Source: WHSW01 sp963821345
GTDB lineage: Bacteria > Actinomycetota > Thermoleophilia > Solirubrobacterales > 70-9
DNA length: 64,000 nt
Assembly (NCBI GenBank): GCA_963821345.1
Contig: CAWGDM010000001.1
Span: 1,054,001-1,118,000, forward strand
Direction of reading: 5' to 3'
Both the position numbers and the translations under genes were made by a program. A model generated the notes under the pieces. It was not told the DNA's origin. It saw only the letters and a program-made list of their open reading frames with translations, and made no database searches. Of this stretch, positions 17,104 through 28,219 are shown piece after piece (positions within the stretch are counted from its first letter, which is position 1; every line of letters begins with the position of its first letter).

Positions 17104-17601
17104 ATGACTATTAGGATTTTCGGAGTGGGCGCGGCGACGCTCGCCGCCACCCTGGCACTGGCGGCGTCCGCCCAGGCGGAGATCGGCACCTGGGCCGGCA
17201 CCGTCACCGGCACGAACGGCAAGATCGCTCTCGACGTAAAGATCACCAAGCAGTCGGCGTTGACAAAGGTCAAGCAGATCCGGGTCAAGGATGTGCCGTC
17301 CCAATGTCCGGTCGAGGGGACCGCCAATGTCGCTCACACGTTCCCGGCCAAGCTCAAGATCCAGGGTGACGGCAGCTTCAGCGGGGTCTACTCCCAGCCC
17401 ACGTTCGGCAACAAGACCACGATCGACGGACAGTTCAACCGCAACGGCAACAAGATCAAGGGCACGATCCAGATCAACTTCCACTATCCCGCCGACGGCG
17501 GAGTTCCCGAGGAGGATTGCGACACCGGCCCGCTCTCCTACAAGGCGAAGTACGGCGCCCCGGATCAGACGCAGACCAGCTCGCGTCCGAACTGGCGCTG
17601 A
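17104..17601 (+). CDS. Secreted protein of unknown function
   Basis: 165 residues. A signal peptide MTIRIFGVGAATLAATLALA ends at ASAQA. The mature protein is beta-rich with Lys/Thr/Asn composition (TWAGTVTGTNGKIALDVKIT) and two Cys (SQCPVEG and EDCDTG) that could form one disulfide. The start is set by GGAGG at 17093 and a strong promoter. No enzyme motif. Confidence 0.75.
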   Translation: MTIRIFGVGAATLAATLALAASAQAEIGTWAGTVTGTNGKIALDVKITKQSALTKVKQIRVKDVPSQCPVEGTANVAHTFPAKLKIQGDGSFSGVYSQPTFGNKTTIDGQFNRNGNKIKGTIQINFHYPADGGVPEEDCDTGPLSYKAKYGAPDQTQTSSRPNWR

Positions 17602-17613
17602 GGCGCTGATCAG

Positions 17614-19920
<2,307 letters not shown>

Positions 19921-20033
19921 GCGGGGTCCTTTGCCTTCGGGTGGGTTCAAGCTTTACTTTCTGAAGTGAGGGTAGCGCACGCGGCCTCGCGCAGGCACGG
20001 ATCTGAGTCTGGCGCTGTCAGATAGGGTCCGCC

Positions 20034-20822
20034 GTGGTGGAGCTCGACGGCAGACACGCGGTGATCACCGGCGCCGCCGGAGGGATCGGCTCGGCGCTGG
20101 CACGCTGGTTCGCCGCCGAGGGCGCGATCGTGACCGCGGCCGACCTCGACCTGGGCGGGGCCGCCGAGGTGGCTGACGAGGTCGGCGGGACCGCGATCCG
20201 CGTCGACGCCTCGGACCCGGCGAGCATCGCCGAGCTGGTCGCCGACGCCCGGGCCGCCGCCCCGATCGACCTGTTCTGGTCGAACGCCGGGATCCCGGGA
20301 CCGATGGGCGGTCCCGAGGCCTCCGATGACGACTGGCAGGCGACCTGGGAGATCAACCTGATGTCACACGTCTGGGCGGCGCGCGAGCTGCTGCCTGCGA
20401 TGCTCGAGCGCGGCGAGGGCTACCTGGTCAGCACCGCATCGGCCGCCGGTCTCACGACCCAGGTATCGGCCGCGGCATATTCGGTCACCAAGCATGCCGC
20501 GGTGGCGCTCGCCGAGTGGCTGGCGATCACCTACCGCGAGCGCGGGATCGCGGTCTCCTGCATGTGTCCCCAGGGGGTACAGACGGCGATGCTGGAGAGC
20601 GCCAAGACCGAGCCGGTCGGCGGCGCCCTGCTCGAGGCCGGCGGGATCATGGACCCCGACGACGTCGCCGAGGTCGCGGTCGAGGCGATCCGCGAGGAGC
20701 GCTTCCTGATCCTGCCGCACCCCGAGGTCGCCAAGCACCTTGCGTTCAAGGGCGCCGACCCGGAGCGCTGGCTGGCTGGCATGCGTCGCGCGGTGGCCGA
20801 TGCGTCCGCGGGGCTGGGGTAG
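20034..20822 (+). CDS. Short-chain dehydrogenase/reductase
   Basis: 262 residues, classical SDR. The NAD(P) site is AVITGAAGGIGSALARWF, the acidic residue after the second strand (ADLDL) suggests NAD preference, NAGIPG follows, and catalytic Ser-Tyr-Lys are in STASAAG and YSVTKHA. Substrate unknown. GTG starts at 20034 or 20037 lie 5-8 bases after TAGGGT (20023-20028), so the mRNA is probably leaderless. Confidence 0.92.
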   Translation: MVELDGRHAVITGAAGGIGSALARWFAAEGAIVTAADLDLGGAAEVADEVGGTAIRVDASDPASIAELVADARAAAPIDLFWSNAGIPGPMGGPEASDDDWQATWEINLMSHVWAARELLPAMLERGEGYLVSTASAAGLTTQVSAAAYSVTKHAAVALAEWLAITYRERGIAVSCMCPQGVQTAMLESAKTEPVGGALLEAGGIMDPDDVAEVAVEAIREERFLILPHPEVAKHLAFKGADPERWLAGMRRAVADASAGLG

Positions 20823-20854
20823 GTTCGACGAGCGCCCGAGGCGACGGTGGCGGC

Positions 20855-22030
20855 CTACTGGCGATGATCGAAGTCGTGGCCGAGCCACTCGGCCATCGAC
20901 CTGAGCTCGCCGGATAGCGCCTCGAGCGTCTCGTCCGGGGCGTCGTCCTCGAGGTGGATCGCCCGCGCCCGTAGGACTCCGGCGTCGCGGTCGGCCTTCA
21001 GGTCGACGCGGGCGACGAGCCGGTCGCCGAGCAGGAACGGAAGCACGTAGTAGCCGTAGCGGCGCTTGGGCGCCGGCACGTAGAGCTCGAGCCTGAACTG
21101 GAAGCCGAAGATCCGCTCGACCCGGCTGCGTTCCCAGATCAGCGAGTCGAACGGCCCGATCAGCGCCGCCGCGTCGACCCGCCGCGGGATCGTCGCGCCG
21201 GTTGCCAGGTAGCCCTGGGTGCGCCCCCAGCCCTCGACCTTCACCGGGTGCAGCTCGCCGCCCTCGACCAGCTCGGCGACCCGCAGCTTCGAGTCGGCCG
21301 CGGGGAGGCGGAAGTAGTCGCGAAGGTCGCGCTCGGCCGCGACCCCGAGCCGCGCCGCGGCGAACCGGACCAGCTCGCGCTGGGCGTCGGCCGCAGCGGG
21401 CGTCGGCGCGACGAGCACGTTCGCCGGCAGCACCCGCTCTGGCAGGTCGTAGAGGCGTTCGAAGCGCCGCCGGCGCGCCGCGGTCACCTGCCCCGACCAA
21501 AACAGCCACTCGAGCGCCCGCTTGGAGTCCGACCAGTCCCACCACGGCCCACTGCGCCGCGGCCGCCGCTCGGTCAGCTCCGAGGCGGCGATCGGCCCCT
21601 GCGCGCGAACCTGCTCGAGTACGTCGGCGACCAGGTCCGGGCGCTCGGACTGGATCCGGCGCATGCTGCCCCAGGCCTCCGAGCCGGCCGCCTCCATCCG
21701 CCAGCGCAGCAACGGCTGCAGCTCGACCGGCAGCAGCGAGGCCTCGTGGCCCCAGTACTCGAACAGTCGGCGGGGCGCGCGTTGCGACAGCCGGTCCAGG
21801 AGCTCATGGCGATACGGGCCGAGGCGGCTGAAGGCGGGCAGGTAGTGGGCGCGCTCGAGCACGTTCACCGAGTCGATCTGCAGCAGGCCGACCCGCTTCA
21901 GCGCCCGGCGCAGGTCCCAGCCCCCGGGCTCGGCGGCCGGCCTGGGGTCGGCGAAACCCTGCGCGGCGAGCGCGGCTCGGCGGGCCTCTGGGGCGGAGAT
22001 CGATACGCGGCGGGTGATCGCTGCATCCAA
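20855..22030 (-). CDS. YcaQ/AlkX-type winged-helix DNA glycosylase
   Basis: 391 residues of the HTH_42/YcaQ family, whose characterised members remove alkylated bases and unhook interstrand crosslinks. The catalytic loop of that family (Gln-hydrophobic-Asp) is visible as LLQIDSVNVLERAHYLPAFS near residue 48. Other landmarks are FEYWGHEASLLP, a winged-helix region and LPFLLGDRLVARVDLKADR at the end. The start is a TTG at 22030 and is uncertain; the conserved region begins soon after. Confidence 0.85.
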   Translation of the reverse strand: MDAAITRRVSISAPEARRAALAAQGFADPRPAAEPGGWDLRRALKRVGLLQIDSVNVLERAHYLPAFSRLGPYRHELLDRLSQRAPRRLFEYWGHEASLLPVELQPLLRWRMEAAGSEAWGSMRRIQSERPDLVADVLEQVRAQGPIAASELTERRPRRSGPWWDWSDSKRALEWLFWSGQVTAARRRRFERLYDLPERVLPANVLVAPTPAAADAQRELVRFAAARLGVAAERDLRDYFRLPAADSKLRVAELVEGGELHPVKVEGWGRTQGYLATGATIPRRVDAAALIGPFDSLIWERSRVERIFGFQFRLELYVPAPKRRYGYYVLPFLLGDRLVARVDLKADRDAGVLRARAIHLEDDAPDETLEALSGELRSMAEWLGHDFDHRQ

Positions 22031-22062
22031 TCGCAGGCGGCGGAGCGCAACAATCCCGGTAT

Positions 22063-23478
22063 ATGCGCAGGGGGCGGACAGCGATCGCGATGGCGGTCGT
22101 CGCCGTGCTCGTGGGGGCGGGGGCCGCCGCCGCCGATCGCGAGCGGCCGGCGCCCGCGGACGGCCCGGCCCTGAGCGCGAAGCTGGGCGAGTGTCCCAAG
22201 CACGTGCGGCCGCGGCGGCTGCGCTGCGCCCGGCTGCGGGTGCCGCTCGAGCGCGCCGACCCCTCGCGGGGCAAGATCCAGGTCGCCTACGCGGTCCGCC
22301 GGCGCGGCAAGCCTGGCGAGCCGAGCCTGGGTGCGATCTTCGCGGTCGAGGGCGGGCCCGGATACGGCTCGATCGGCAGCGCCCGCTACTACATCCACAT
22401 GCTCGGGCCGCTGCTCGAGCGCCGCGACCTGGTCGTCGTCGACATGCGCGGTACCGGCCACTCGCGGGCGATCGACTGCCCGAAGCTGCAGCGGGGCCGC
22501 GGCACGGACCGCGCCGGGGTCGCCCAGTGCGCGCGCATCCTCGGCGACGACTACGGCTCCTACCGGACCTCGGCGGCCGCCGACGACGTCGACGACGTCC
22601 GCCGGGCGCTCGGCTATCGCCGGATCTCGCTGTACGGCGACTCCTACGGCACCTTCCTGGCGCAGTCCTACGCCTTCCGCCACGGCGAGAACCTCGAGGC
22701 GCTGGTGCTCGACGGCGCCTATCCCGTGCGCGGCGAAAACCCGCTCTACCCGAGCCTGTGGCGCACTGGGATCCGTTCGCTGACGACGGTCTGCGACCGC
22801 GCCGGGCGCTGTCGCGGCAACGCCGCCCGGCGGCTGCGGCGGATTCTTCCGCTGCTGCGTGGCACCCCGGCCGGAGTCGGGCCGCTGCTCGACGTGATCG
22901 CCTCCGGTGGCTATGAGTCGCCGACCCACAACTACCTGCGCATCGATACCGCGATCAGCGACTACCTGGCCGGGAACCGCCGCCCCTATCGGCGGCTGAC
23001 CAGGCCGACCGGCGGCGGCTATGGCAAGTACCGCTTCTACTCACGCGGGGACGAGCTGACCGTGAGCTGCAACGACTACCCGATGCTCTGGGACAAGTCG
23101 TCGTCGCCCGCTCAGCGCGAGCGCCAGCTGCGCGCCTCGGTGCGCGGCTACCCGGCGGGCGAGTTTGCGCCGTTCACCCCCGCCGAGGTGGCGCTCGACT
23201 CCAGCGCCGGCTACCTCGAGTGTCTCGCCTGGCCGAAGCCGTCGTCCCTCTACCAACCGCCGGCCCCGGCCGGGGCGCCGAAGCCGGCGATGCCGACGCT
23301 GGTGATCTCCGGCGAGCTCGACGACGTCACCAGCGCGGGCGAGGGGCGCGCCGTGGTCCACGACTTCGCCCGCGCCCGCCAGATGGTGGTCCGCAACGGC
23401 GGCCACGTGCCGTCTCTGTACGGCGGCCGCTATCCGGCGCGCGACTGGGTGCGGCGGTTCATTCGCCGCCACGGCTAG
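22063..23478 (+). CDS. Secreted alpha/beta hydrolase, tripeptidyl-aminopeptidase-like
   Basis: 471 residues. A signal peptide runs to about residue 25 (AVVAVLVGAGAAAA). The oxyanion segment is EGGPGYGS, the nucleophile elbow GDSYG, the acid LVISGELDDVTS and the His RNGGHVPS, in the order of the proline-iminopeptidase/TAP family with a TAP-like C-terminal domain. Six or more Cys in the mature part suggest disulfides. Likely trims peptides outside the cell. Confidence 0.88.
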   Translation: MRRGRTAIAMAVVAVLVGAGAAAADRERPAPADGPALSAKLGECPKHVRPRRLRCARLRVPLERADPSRGKIQVAYAVRRRGKPGEPSLGAIFAVEGGPGYGSIGSARYYIHMLGPLLERRDLVVVDMRGTGHSRAIDCPKLQRGRGTDRAGVAQCARILGDDYGSYRTSAAADDVDDVRRALGYRRISLYGDSYGTFLAQSYAFRHGENLEALVLDGAYPVRGENPLYPSLWRTGIRSLTTVCDRAGRCRGNAARRLRRILPLLRGTPAGVGPLLDVIASGGYESPTHNYLRIDTAISDYLAGNRRPYRRLTRPTGGGYGKYRFYSRGDELTVSCNDYPMLWDKSSSPAQRERQLRASVRGYPAGEFAPFTPAEVALDSSAGYLECLAWPKPSSLYQPPAPAGAPKPAMPTLVISGELDDVTSAGEGRAVVHDFARARQMVVRNGGHVPSLYGGRYPARDWVRRFIRRHG

Positions 23479-23491
23479 AGTCGTCGGCGCG

Positions 23492-24391
23492 ATGTCGGCG
23501 ACCAGCGCCAGCCTCGGCCGGCGGCTCCCGGACCCGGGCGAGCCGATCCCGGCGGTCGCCTGGCCGACGGTGGCGTTGTTCGTCGCCGCGGGGTCGTTGT
23601 TCGGCGCCTCGACCGCGCTCGCCGTCGGCGGCTCGCTCCCCTACGCCGTCGCGATCTTGCTCAACGCGATCGCCTCGTACATGTTCTTCACCGTGTTGCA
23701 CGACGCTTGCCACCGCAGCGCCGCGCGACACGACTGGGTCAACACCTGGCTCGGCCGGCTCAGCGGCCCGTTCCTCGCCCCGCCGATCTCCTCGTACTCG
23801 GTGTTCCGTTGGATCCACATGCAGCACCACCGGTTCACCAACCACGATCCGTCGCAGGACCCCGACGCCTACACCGAAAACGGGCCCGGCTGGCAGCTGC
23901 CGCTGAGGTGGGCGACGATCGACGTCTACTACTCGCGCTTCTACCTGCGCGCCTGGCGCTCGCGGCCGCGGCGCGAGTTGGCCGAGCTGGCGGTCACGGC
24001 GGCCGTGGTCGTCGGCGTCGGCATAGCCTGCGCGCTGACCGGCCACCTGCTCGACTACGCGCTCCTCTACCTGCTGCCGGCGCGCCTGTCGCTGATCTTC
24101 CTCGCCTTCGCCTTCGACTGGCTGCCGCACCACGGGCTCTCGTCGCGCCCCGAGGAGGACCGCTACACCACGACCCGCAACCGGGTTGGGGCCGAGTGGC
24201 TGATGGCGCCGGTGTTGCTGTACCAGAATTACCACCTGGTCCACCACCTGCACCCGCTGATCCCGTTCTACCGCTACATCGCCGCCTGGCGGCGAAACGA
24301 GGACGAATACCTCAGCCACGAGCCCAGCCTCTCGACGGTCGCCGGGCGCGAGCTGACCGTCGAGCAGTACCGCCGGCGACGCACCGGCTGA
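23492..24391 (+). CDS. Membrane fatty acid desaturase/hydroxylase family protein
   Basis: 299 residues. The three histidine boxes that bind the diiron centre are HDACH, HMQHH and HLVHH, plus a DWLPHH motif. Two pairs of membrane helices (about 25-75 and 160-205) separate the boxes. This pattern fits the fatty-acid desaturase/carotene hydroxylase superfamily; whether lipid or carotenoid is the substrate is not decided. Start 10 bases after TAGAGT (23476-23481). Confidence 0.87.
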   Translation: MSATSASLGRRLPDPGEPIPAVAWPTVALFVAAGSLFGASTALAVGGSLPYAVAILLNAIASYMFFTVLHDACHRSAARHDWVNTWLGRLSGPFLAPPISSYSVFRWIHMQHHRFTNHDPSQDPDAYTENGPGWQLPLRWATIDVYYSRFYLRAWRSRPRRELAELAVTAAVVVGVGIACALTGHLLDYALLYLLPARLSLIFLAFAFDWLPHHGLSSRPEEDRYTTTRNRVGAEWLMAPVLLYQNYHLVHHLHPLIPFYRYIAAWRRNEDEYLSHEPSLSTVAGRELTVEQYRRRRTG

Positions 24392-24415
24392 CCGTCGCCG
24401 GGCGGGCTAGATGAG

Positions 24416-24766
24416 CTAGGGGGCGGTGACGGTCGTCGTCACCGTCGAGGTCGACGGTGGCGCCGTGGTCGTCGAGGTGGTGGTCGAGTCGGTGGTGGTC
24501 GTGGTGGAGGTGGTGATCGTCTGGGTCGAGGTGGTGATCGTCGACGTCGTCGGGGTCTCGGTCGAGGTTGTGGTTTCCGTCTGGGTCACGAACACTTTCT
24601 CGGTCGGCGGGTCGGCTGCCACGACCGCCAGCGCGACCCCAAGCCCGATCGCGAGCGCGACCAGGGCGATGATCGCCACCACCTTGCGGCGATCCTCGCC
24701 CGGCTGTGGCTGATCGACGCCGGGTTCGGGGTACTCGTCCGGCGCTGCGGCCTCGTCGGCATCCAT
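24416..24766 (-). CDS. Single-pass membrane protein with Thr/Ser-rich outer segment
   Basis: 116 residues. Acidic cytosolic N-terminus of about 27 residues, one helix VVAIIALVALAIGLGVALAV, then about 60 residues made almost only of Thr, Ser, Pro and Val. The C-terminal part is mucin-like, probably disordered and possibly O-glycosylated. Two similar Thr/Ser tails occur on the proteins at 56554 and 57276. Function unknown. Confidence 0.7.
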   Translation of the reverse strand: MDADEAAAPDEYPEPGVDQPQPGEDRRKVVAIIALVALAIGLGVALAVVAADPPTEKVFVTQTETTTSTETPTTSTITTSTQTITTSTTTTTDSTTTSTTTAPPSTSTVTTTVTAP

Positions 24767-24789
24767 CGACTCGAGTTCTACCGCAGCGG

Positions 24790-25680
24790 TCAGTTCGGCC
24801 CGAGCGCGTCGACGGCGATCGAGTCCGCGTGGAAGCGGTGCTCGCTCACCACCTTGCGCCCGCCGCCGTCCAGTCGGGCGCGCAGGAGGCTGTAGCGCGG
24901 GCCGGGCCAGTAGATGAACCGGTCATCGACGGCGACGCTGGGGGCGTAGCCGGCCTTGGGGATGAACTCGAGCTGCACCGGACCGCCGTCGACCGGCGCC
25001 CGCGCGATCGACCGGGTGCCGCGGTTGCACCAGTAGATCGCGTCGTCGGTGACCGCGAGGCCGAAGGGAAGGTCGATCCCGGCGTCGACGATGAAGGTCT
25101 GATCGACTCCGGTGCCGTCCAGGTTCGCCCGCGCGAGCGAGGTGTTCGGGTAGGCGTTGACCCAGTAGATGTGATCGGGGGTGACGTCGAGCCCGGTCGG
25201 CGCGGTGTAGTCGGGAGAGCCGCCGAAGTCGACGTAGTCGAGGTCGACCTGGCCGCCGTCGAGGCTGGCGCGGGCGATCCCGGCATCGCTATCGAGCGTC
25301 TCGCCGCGGCTCCAGTACAGATATCCGCCCTGCACGTCGATGTCGAGCGCGAAGCCGATCCCGTCGATGAAGTGCTGGTCGACCTTGTGGCCGTCGAGGC
25401 GGGCGCGGCCGATCGAGTCGCCGTCGACGTTGATCCAGTAGACGTGGCGGTCGTCGATCGCGATCCCGCTCGGCCCGATGCCGTCGTCGACGAAGTGGCG
25501 GTCCTTGCCGCTGTAGTCGAGGTTGGCGCGGCCGATGTCGCCGCTGCCCCAAGTGCCGAGGTCGGTCCAGTAGATGTAGGCGTCGGCGCGACCGGCGAAG
25601 CACGCCAGACAGGCGAGCGCCCCCAGCAGCAGCGCGACGAACGACAGCGGACGGCGGATCTGAGCGGTGATCTGGTTCAT
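24790..25680 (-). CDS. Secreted YWTD-repeat beta-propeller protein
   Basis: 296 residues. Signal peptide to about residue 34 (LLLGALACLACFAGRADA). The rest is at least six repeats of about 43 residues, each with IYW followed later by I-A-R-A-x-L-D-G (YIYWTD, VYWIN, LYWSR, IYWVN, IYWCN, IYWPG). These are LDL-receptor class B repeats forming a six-bladed propeller. Probably a binding module outside the cell; ligand unknown. ATG 25680 starts the signal peptide. Confidence 0.85.
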   Translation of the reverse strand: MNQITAQIRRPLSFVALLLGALACLACFAGRADAYIYWTDLGTWGSGDIGRANLDYSGKDRHFVDDGIGPSGIAIDDRHVYWINVDGDSIGRARLDGHKVDQHFIDGIGFALDIDVQGGYLYWSRGETLDSDAGIARASLDGGQVDLDYVDFGGSPDYTAPTGLDVTPDHIYWVNAYPNTSLARANLDGTGVDQTFIVDAGIDLPFGLAVTDDAIYWCNRGTRSIARAPVDGGPVQLEFIPKAGYAPSVAVDDRFIYWPGPRYSLLRARLDGGGRKVVSEHRFHADSIAVDALGPN

Positions 25681-25736
25681 GGGTCCAGTCTGCGCGGCCG
25701 CGGACGGCGCGCCAACGGACCCTGGGTGTTGACGGC

Positions 25737-26576
25737 CTACACCTTCTCGACGTGCGCCACGTGCTGCTCGCACGCACGCACCCAGAGCCGTTCGAGCCGA
25801 TCGGGCCCGAGCGCGTCCGGGTCGATCCCGAAGGTGTGTTCGAGCGTCGCGGTCCACTCGTCGCGCTCGAGCAAGCGCCGCTCGCGGCGGCCGGGGCCGT
25901 CGACGGCCAGGGTCCGCGCGCGGATCGCGGTGATCCGGTCGTCGGCGGGCCGCTGGACGATCAGGGTGCGGACGAAGTGCGAGCCGGGCGAGGTCGAAAG
26001 GCGCTCGTGGTGAGGCGCGAAGGCCGCGAGCTCGACCGCCTCGTCGGCGAAGCGAAACCCCGGCGTTGAGCTGAACTCGTGTTGCTGCAGCCACCAGCCG
26101 TCGCCCTCGCGCTCGAGCACGAGCTCGAACTCGCCCGAGCGCAGCGGTCCCTCGCGCAGCGCCAGCGGCTCGACCGGCCCCTCGCCGAAGCCGCCCTCGG
26201 CGATCCACTGCCCGCCGCCGGCCGTGGTCGCCACCAGCGCCAGGTGATCGGTCTGCTCGCCCGTTCGATACAGGTCGCGCGGCCCGACGATCGCCTCTCG
26301 GCGCTCGACCTCGAACCCGAGCGAGCGCAGCAGCTCGAGCAGCACCGTGTTGACCTCGAAGCAGTAGCCGCCGCGACCGCCGCCGAGCACGCGTTCGACC
26401 AGCCCGCGCGGATCGAGCGGGCCGGACTCGCCGAGCTGCACGGCGAGGTTCTCGAACGGCACGTTCGAGACGAAGGCGCGGTGGACGTCGCGCAGCCCCT
26501 CCGGGGTAGCCGGAGGCGGCGCATCGAGGCCGATGCGCGCCAACAGCCGGGCGCGGATGCTTTCGTCGAGCGCCAC
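25737..26576 (-). CDS. nat: Arylamine N-acetyltransferase
   Basis: 279 residues, GTG start. Transfers acetyl from acetyl-CoA to arylamines or hydrazines through a Cys-His-Asp triad. N-terminal VPFENLAVQLG and RGGYCFEVN with the catalytic Cys are standard, and His is in QTDHLALV. The usual Asp (in a DVGFG motif) is replaced by Glu in WIAEGGFGEG, so catalysis may be altered. Stands alone at 60 bases from its neighbour. Confidence 0.9.
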   Translation of the reverse strand: MALDESIRARLLARIGLDAPPPATPEGLRDVHRAFVSNVPFENLAVQLGESGPLDPRGLVERVLGGGRGGYCFEVNTVLLELLRSLGFEVERREAIVGPRDLYRTGEQTDHLALVATTAGGGQWIAEGGFGEGPVEPLALREGPLRSGEFELVLEREGDGWWLQQHEFSSTPGFRFADEAVELAAFAPHHERLSTSPGSHFVRTLIVQRPADDRITAIRARTLAVDGPGRRERRLLERDEWTATLEHTFGIDPDALGPDRLERLWVRACEQHVAHVEKV

Positions 26577-26614
26577 CCGCCGACTATCGCGGATGCCGGA
26601 ACGACTACGCGGGA

Positions 26615-27064
26615 CTACGCGGGCGCGCCGGCCTGCTCGCGCTGTGCGGCGGCCGCCTCGACCAGCTGCTGATAGCGGACCTGCTGGCCGGCGGCGCCCC
26701 AGTTGCCGTCCGGGACCTCGCCGATCAGCGTCCAGACGCGGATGCCCTCGCTCTCCGGCAGTCCGGCGGCCCTCAGCACCGCCTGGTTGACGGAGTCGAC
26801 CAGGATCCCCTTGCGCCGGTCCGAGAGCGCGCCGTCGGGGACCGTGATCTGGACCCGGAAGCGCGGCTCGCCGCCCGGGCGGCCGCCGACCGCCAGCGAC
26901 TCGGGATCGATCTCGTTCGCGAACACCCAGGTGATCGAGCGGAAGAACTCGGTGTCGGGGGCGCGCTCGGCCTCGAGCAGCTTGGTCGCCAGCTCCTCGA
27001 GCAGCTCGGCCTTTGCCTCGGGCGCGATCGCGCCGCTCGGGTAGGTCACGTCAATCATCGGCAT
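26615..27064 (-). CDS. Tautomerase superfamily protein
   Basis: 149 residues from ATG 27064, giving an N-terminal MPMIDVTYPSG, in which Pro-2 becomes the catalytic N-terminal proline of 4-oxalocrotonate-tautomerase/MSAD-type enzymes. GGAGG sits 6 bases before this ATG. About twice the length of a single tautomerase unit (about 60-75 residues), so a fused two-unit form is likely (second half from ITVPDGALSDRRKGI). Divergent from a TetR gene that may control it. Confidence 0.8.
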   Translation of the reverse strand: MPMIDVTYPSGAIAPEAKAELLEELATKLLEAERAPDTEFFRSITWVFANEIDPESLAVGGRPGGEPRFRVQITVPDGALSDRRKGILVDSVNQAVLRAAGLPESEGIRVWTLIGEVPDGNWGAAGQQVRYQQLVEAAAAQREQAGAPA

Positions 27065-27103
27065 CAGGATCCTCCAGGCGGTCGGGTGTCCGCCGAACCA
27101 TAC

Positions 27104-27119
27104 TATGATGGGCGTCATA
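27104..27119. promoter_or_regulatory. Palindromic operator overlapping -10 of tetR
   Basis: TATGATGGGCGTCATA is an inverted repeat (TATGA-N6-TCATA). Its left half contains the TATGAT -10 candidate for the TetR gene, whose ATG is the next base. It also covers the region upstream of the divergent tautomerase. Repression of both genes by the TetR protein is inferred. Confidence 0.5.
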
Positions 27120-27698
27120 ATGACTGACGCGGGCGAGAAGACCAGGGAGCGGATGGTGCGCGGCGCCGCCGGGTTGCTGCGCGAGCGCGGCTACACCGGG
27201 ACCGGATTTCGCGAGGTGATCGAGGTCACCGGCGCCCCGCGCGGCTCGATCTACCACCACTTCCCCGGCGGCAAGGCCCAGCTCGCCGGCGAGGCGGTCG
27301 ACTACGTCGGCGCCCTTGCCCGCGAGACGATCGCCGGAGCGCTCGGCGACGGCGACCCGGTCGGCGCGCTGCACGGTTTCATCGAGCTCTGGCGGGTCGA
27401 CTTCGAGCGCTCCGGCTGCCGCGCCGGTTGCCCGATCGCGGCGGTCGCGGTCGAGAGCCACGACGAGGCCCCCGAGCTTCTCGACTCGGCCGCCGCCGCC
27501 TTCGGCCAGTGGCGCGCCGCGTTCGCCGACTGCCTGCGCGAGGCGGGCGTCGCGGCAACCCGCGCGGATCGGCTCGCCGGCCTGGTCGTCGCCGGGGTCG
27601 AGGGGGCGATCATCCTCAGCCGAGCCGAGCGCGACCCGGCGCCGCTGCTCGACGTCGGGGCAGAGCTCGAGCGCGCGATCGCGGCCGAACTCGACTGA
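27120..27698 (+). CDS. TetR-family transcriptional regulator
   Basis: 192 residues from ATG 27120 (upstream in-frame ATGs at 27105/27108 lie inside the operator). N-terminal HTH: GAAGLLRERGYTGTGFREV and TGAPRGSIYHHFPGGK, the classic TetR recognition helix. The ligand domain has Cys pairs in SGCRAGCPIAAV. Closest in pattern to the LmrA/YxaF-like regulators with a C-terminal TetR_C_33-type domain. Divergent from the tautomerase gene. Confidence 0.9.
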   Translation: MTDAGEKTRERMVRGAAGLLRERGYTGTGFREVIEVTGAPRGSIYHHFPGGKAQLAGEAVDYVGALARETIAGALGDGDPVGALHGFIELWRVDFERSGCRAGCPIAAVAVESHDEAPELLDSAAAAFGQWRAAFADCLREAGVAATRADRLAGLVVAGVEGAIILSRAERDPAPLLDVGAELERAIAAELD

Positions 27699-27716
27699 CC
27701 CTCGCGCCGCGAACGC

Positions 27717-28103
27717 CTAGATGGTCGCCGCGGCCGAGCAGCGTTCGCCGCTGCCCTTGTTGTGCGCCGTCGCCTTGATCGCGTCGCTGCCGGCGAGGTC
27801 GTCGATCTTGCGCTCGATTGAGAACGAGCCACTGCGACCGTGGGTGGTCGCGTTCCCCTTGAAGGCGACCGAGCCGTTGTCCTTGATCCTCACCTTCCAG
27901 GTGTCGCCAGACTGGTTCTGATCGACCTCGAACTCGACCTCGATTCGGCCGTCGTTGGGCTTGACCTTGATCTTCGAGCTGCTCGAGCCGGTGCAGGTGC
28001 CGGCGTTGCGAATCTCGTTGTCGTTGCCACTGGCCATCGCGCTGGCCGCGAGGCCTGCCGAGACGATCAGCGCCGTGGTGATCGTGGTGATCCTCCGGTT
28101 CAT
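27717..28103 (-). CDS. Secreted protein of unknown function
   Basis: 128 residues. The ATG at 28103 follows a strong AAGGAGGT. Signal peptide MNRRITTITTALIVSAGLAA to about residue 24. The mature part begins SGNDNEIRN, has Cys in GTCTGSSSSKIK and GERCSAAAT (one disulfide possible) and alternates charged strands (RIEVEFEVDQNQSGDTWKVR). No recognised domain. Confidence 0.75.
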   Translation of the reverse strand: MNRRITTITTALIVSAGLAASAMASGNDNEIRNAGTCTGSSSSKIKVKPNDGRIEVEFEVDQNQSGDTWKVRIKDNGSVAFKGNATTHGRSGSFSIERKIDDLAGSDAIKATAHNKGSGERCSAAATI

Positions 28104-28219
28104 TGCTACCTCCTTGGTCGTCGGTTGGCTATGCCTCATGAACACGAGAGGTGGGCGACCATCACGCACGAAGTGTGAGCAAACCTTCGCATTTGTCCGC
28201 CGAACCCGCTAGCCTGCCC

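Noticed and set aside
19951..19970. HspR or ClgR operator before lon
   Set aside because: TTCAAGCTTTACTTTCTGAA has only 4-bp arms and does not match either consensus.
24426..24713. Val-rich plus-strand frame
   Set aside because: Reverse reading of the Thr-rich tail of the gene at 24416.
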